From Lichenicola sp964236105 (lineage in GTDB: Bacteria; Pseudomonadota; Alphaproteobacteria; Acetobacterales; Acetobacteraceae): DNA of 64,000 nt. The translations under genes were made by a program, and so were the position numbers. The notes below the pieces were generated by a model. It had not been told where the DNA came from, made no database searches, and worked only from the letters and a program-made list of their open reading frames with translations. Below are positions 62,276 to 64,000 of the stretch, one piece after another (the stretch's first letter is position 1; each line of letters begins with the position of its first letter). The stretch is taken from positions 1 through 64,000 of the forward strand of contig CAXSBC010000011.1 of assembly GCA_964236105.1 (NCBI GenBank). The letters run 5' to 3'.

Positions 62276-62292
62276 CCGGCACTTTCTGCCGG
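62276..62292 (-). terminator. Terminator candidate after flgD
   Basis: CCGGCA-GAAAG-TGCCGG on the minus strand, 20 bases after the flgD stop and just before the CtrA-box candidate. The perfect 6-bp stem has no T-run. Confidence 0.45.
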
Positions 62293-62311
62293 TCTCGCCG
62301 GAACCGCTGCT

Positions 62312-63082
62312 TCAGGAACCGGTCGAGCTGCTGCCCGAGCCGGTGGAGGCGGCCGTCGCCGTGCCGAGCAGCGACGTCACGTTGCTCATGTTGGTCGAGC
62401 TCGACCCCATCTGCACGTTGACGCCGGTGGTGCCGTCCTTGGTGACGCCGGTGATGGTACCGAGCACGCTGAACGGCACGGGAACGCTGGTTCCGTTGCT
62501 GGCGGAGACCACGGCCACATTGTAGTTGCCGTCCGCGAGCTGGTTGCCGGAGTCGTCCTGGCCGTTCCAGCTCCAGTCGGTGGTTCCGGCATTGAGGTTC
62601 AGCGTCTGCGTCTTCACCACGGTGCCGGCCGAGTTGGTGATGGCAAGGTCCGCCGTGCCGGAGGTGGTCGGGTTGAGCCGCACCTCGGCCGATCCGTTCT
62701 GCAGCGGAAGCTGGCTCGACGAGACCACCGCCTGGCGGCCGACAAGCGACGTGCTCTGGCTGACTTCGCTGTCCTGGTTCAGCGACAGCAGCTGGGTCAG
62801 GTTGGTGTTGGTGTTGATCTGCTGCTCGACGCCGGCGAACTGGGCGAGCTCGCTGGTGAAGCTGCCGGTGTCCATCGGACTGGTCGGGTCCTGATGCTGG
62901 AGCTGGGCCGTGAGCAGGCTGAGGAACTGGTTGTAGTTGCTGCTCAACGACGACAGCGCGTCGCCGCTGGTGCTGCCGCTCGTGCTCGATGTGCTGGCGG
63001 CGGCATTGGTCGCCTGCGCCTTCTTGGCCGCTGCCTCGGCAGCCGTGAGGAGATCGGAGGAAGACGAGATGGTCGAGCTCAT
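62312..63082 (-). CDS. flgD: Flagellar hook capping protein FlgD
   Basis: A 256-residue scaffold protein for hook assembly. The N-terminal part holds NYNQFLSLLTAQLQHQDPTSPMD (split), the FlgD signature, with AQFAGVEQQINTN. The C-terminal FlgD Ig-like part reads WNGQDDSGNQLADGNYNV. A Ser/Thr/Ala-rich linker is near residues 20-45, and the last 20 residues are Ser/Gly-rich. It lies 19 bases after fliK. Confidence 0.93.
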   Translation of the reverse strand: MSSTISSSSDLLTAAEAAAKKAQATNAAASTSSTSGSTSGDALSSLSSNYNQFLSLLTAQLQHQDPTSPMDTGSFTSELAQFAGVEQQINTNTNLTQLLSLNQDSEVSQSTSLVGRQAVVSSSQLPLQNGSAEVRLNPTTSGTADLAITNSAGTVVKTQTLNLNAGTTDWSWNGQDDSGNQLADGNYNVAVVSASNGTSVPVPFSVLGTITGVTKDGTTGVNVQMGSSSTNMSNVTSLLGTATAASTGSGSSSTGS

Positions 63083-63101
63083 GGCATGCCTCTTTCGCTG
63101 A

Positions 63102-64000
63102 TCATGCGGTGATGTTGATGCTGCCTGACGGCATGCGACGCGTGGATGGCGGTGACGGCATGGAGGCGCCGAGGGCTCCGAGGGCGCCAGCATCGTCCGA
63201 CCTGTCGCGCGAGCGTCCGCTGAAGCCGCCGGTCCGGTCGTCCCGTGACTGGCCTGCCTCCTGCCGGCTCGAGTCGCGGAAGCCGGACATGTCGGCATTC
63301 GTCGGGGCGTCGGGACGTGATCCCGCCGCGGCTTCGGGATGGGCGCCGACATGGCCGGGTACGGGCGAGGTGGGGGCGGCCAGCTCGAAACTCAGATGAC
63401 GACCGGCCGTCGGGATCGCGGCGGCATCGAGTGCCGCATGCAGCTGGTCCTGACTGGTCATGAGGCTGCGTAGCGTCCCGGGCTCGCTGGCGGCGACCAC
63501 GATCCTGGTCGTGCCGTCGGCGCTCCGTTCGAGCTGCACCTGCACCGCGCCCAGTTCCTTGGGGTGGAGCGAGATCGCCATCCGGCTGCTGCCATCGGCC
63601 GAGGATGCCAGCGTCAGCAGCGATGCACCGACCTGTGCCGGCGCCCCCGCGCCATCGACCGGATCACCAGGCAGAGCGGACGCCAGCTCGAACGTCTGCG
63701 TGGTCGTCGCCGCCGGGGACGGAGGCATGTCCAGAGCCGGGGAGGGGCCGGCCGGGACCACCTGGCCGGGGAGGCTGCCTGGCGTCGGCACCGAGGCCTG
63801 GCCCGGCTGCGCGGCGGACGCGTCAACGCTTGTCGATGCCAAGACGGACGCGTCGGGTGCTGCGACGGTCGCGGAGGCCGCAGGCGCGTCGTCCTGGGAG
63901 ACGCGTGCATGGGGATGATCGGCGGGATGATCGGCTGCGACCGGCAGTGCGGCCGGCGTCGGCGCCACTCCGGACAGGCTGCCGTCGCTGGGGGAGCCGA
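63102..64000 (-). CDS. fliK: Flagellar hook-length control protein FliK (C-terminal part, cut by window edge)
   Basis: The reading frame continues past the end of the window, so only the last 299 codons are seen. The Flg_hook domain is visible as MAISLHPKELGAVQVQLER followed by LRSLMTSQDQLHAALDAAAI; before it is a long Pro/Ala-rich stretch, and after it a charged Ser/Arg/Gly-rich tail. FliK measures hook length and switches export specificity. Confidence 0.88.
   Translation of the reverse strand, partial: GSPSDGSLSGVAPTPAALPVAADHPADHPHARVSQDDAPAASATVAAPDASVLASTSVDASAAQPGQASVPTPGSLPGQVVPAGPSPALDMPPSPAATTTQTFELASALPGDPVDGAGAPAQVGASLLTLASSADGSSRMAISLHPKELGAVQVQLERSADGTTRIVVAASEPGTLRSLMTSQDQLHAALDAAAIPTAGRHLSFELAAPTSPVPGHVGAHPEAAAGSRPDAPTNADMSGFRDSSRQEAGQSRDDRTGGFSGRSRDRSDDAGALGALGASMPSPPSTRRMPSGSINITA

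Overview
The window is very GC-rich (about 70% by eye), almost fully coding, and carries no insertion sequence, prophage or CRISPR array. A CtrA-type regulator, an FlbD-type flagellar activator, a NepR-like anti-sigma factor, a fliF-fliG-fliH-fliN-flbD-flhA gene order, a hybrid MaeB malic enzyme and a psp locus together point to a motile alphaproteobacterium. Rhodospirillales/Acetobacteraceae is the likeliest group, but this is an inference.

Layout. 0.1-4.5 kb: molybdate importer modA, modB and modC (split by an antiparallel unknown gene) and a NUDIX hydrolase. 4.5-9.7 kb: a small protein, a CDP-alcohol phosphotransferase, a divergent aldo/keto reductase-LysR pair, a secreted GH54-type arabinofuranosidase and an RluA-type pseudouridine synthase. 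9.7-19.6 kb, minus strand: Fsr-like MFS exporter, FtsK, a complete furanose-type ABC importer in the E. coli ytfQ-ytfR-ytfT-yjfF order, and a PhyH-family dioxygenase. 19.7-24.6 kb: Spy/CpxP-like protein, maeB, pcp, a METTL20-like methyltransferase and a small secreted protein, ending in a terminator next to a parS-like palindrome.

24.7-29.8 kb: pspA-pspB-pspC plus a fourth gene for a GIN-type beta-repeat protein, divergent from pspF, with a well-spaced sigma-54 promoter before pspA; then exported MsrA and MsrB. 30-38.5 kb: a DUF2384-like protein, dienelactone hydrolase, a 626-residue unknown, GST, sugar symporter, TSUP permease and Deg protease. 38.6-44.2 kb: RNA and housekeeping genes (tadA, C26 peptidase, rluB, rsmD, tRNA-Leu, YgjP-like and YcgN-like proteins). 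44.2-47.3 kb: an ABC cassette whose ATPase has lost every catalytic motif and whose permease is about half size.

47.3-64 kb: two small membrane stress-type genes, fliJ-fliI, a CtrA homologue with Glu instead of Asp at position 51, nadK, a nitrilase-family amidase, a lone nepR-like gene, and a flagellar operon (fliF-fliG-fliH-fliN-flbD-flhA-flhF-flhG) preceded by flgD and the end of fliK. A near-consensus CtrA box lies upstream of fliF, and four TTAA tetramers lie upstream of ctrA. The most unusual items are the natural D51E CtrA, the degenerate ABC cassette, the parS-like site, the bacterial GH54 enzyme and a covarying two-hairpin intergenic repeat.
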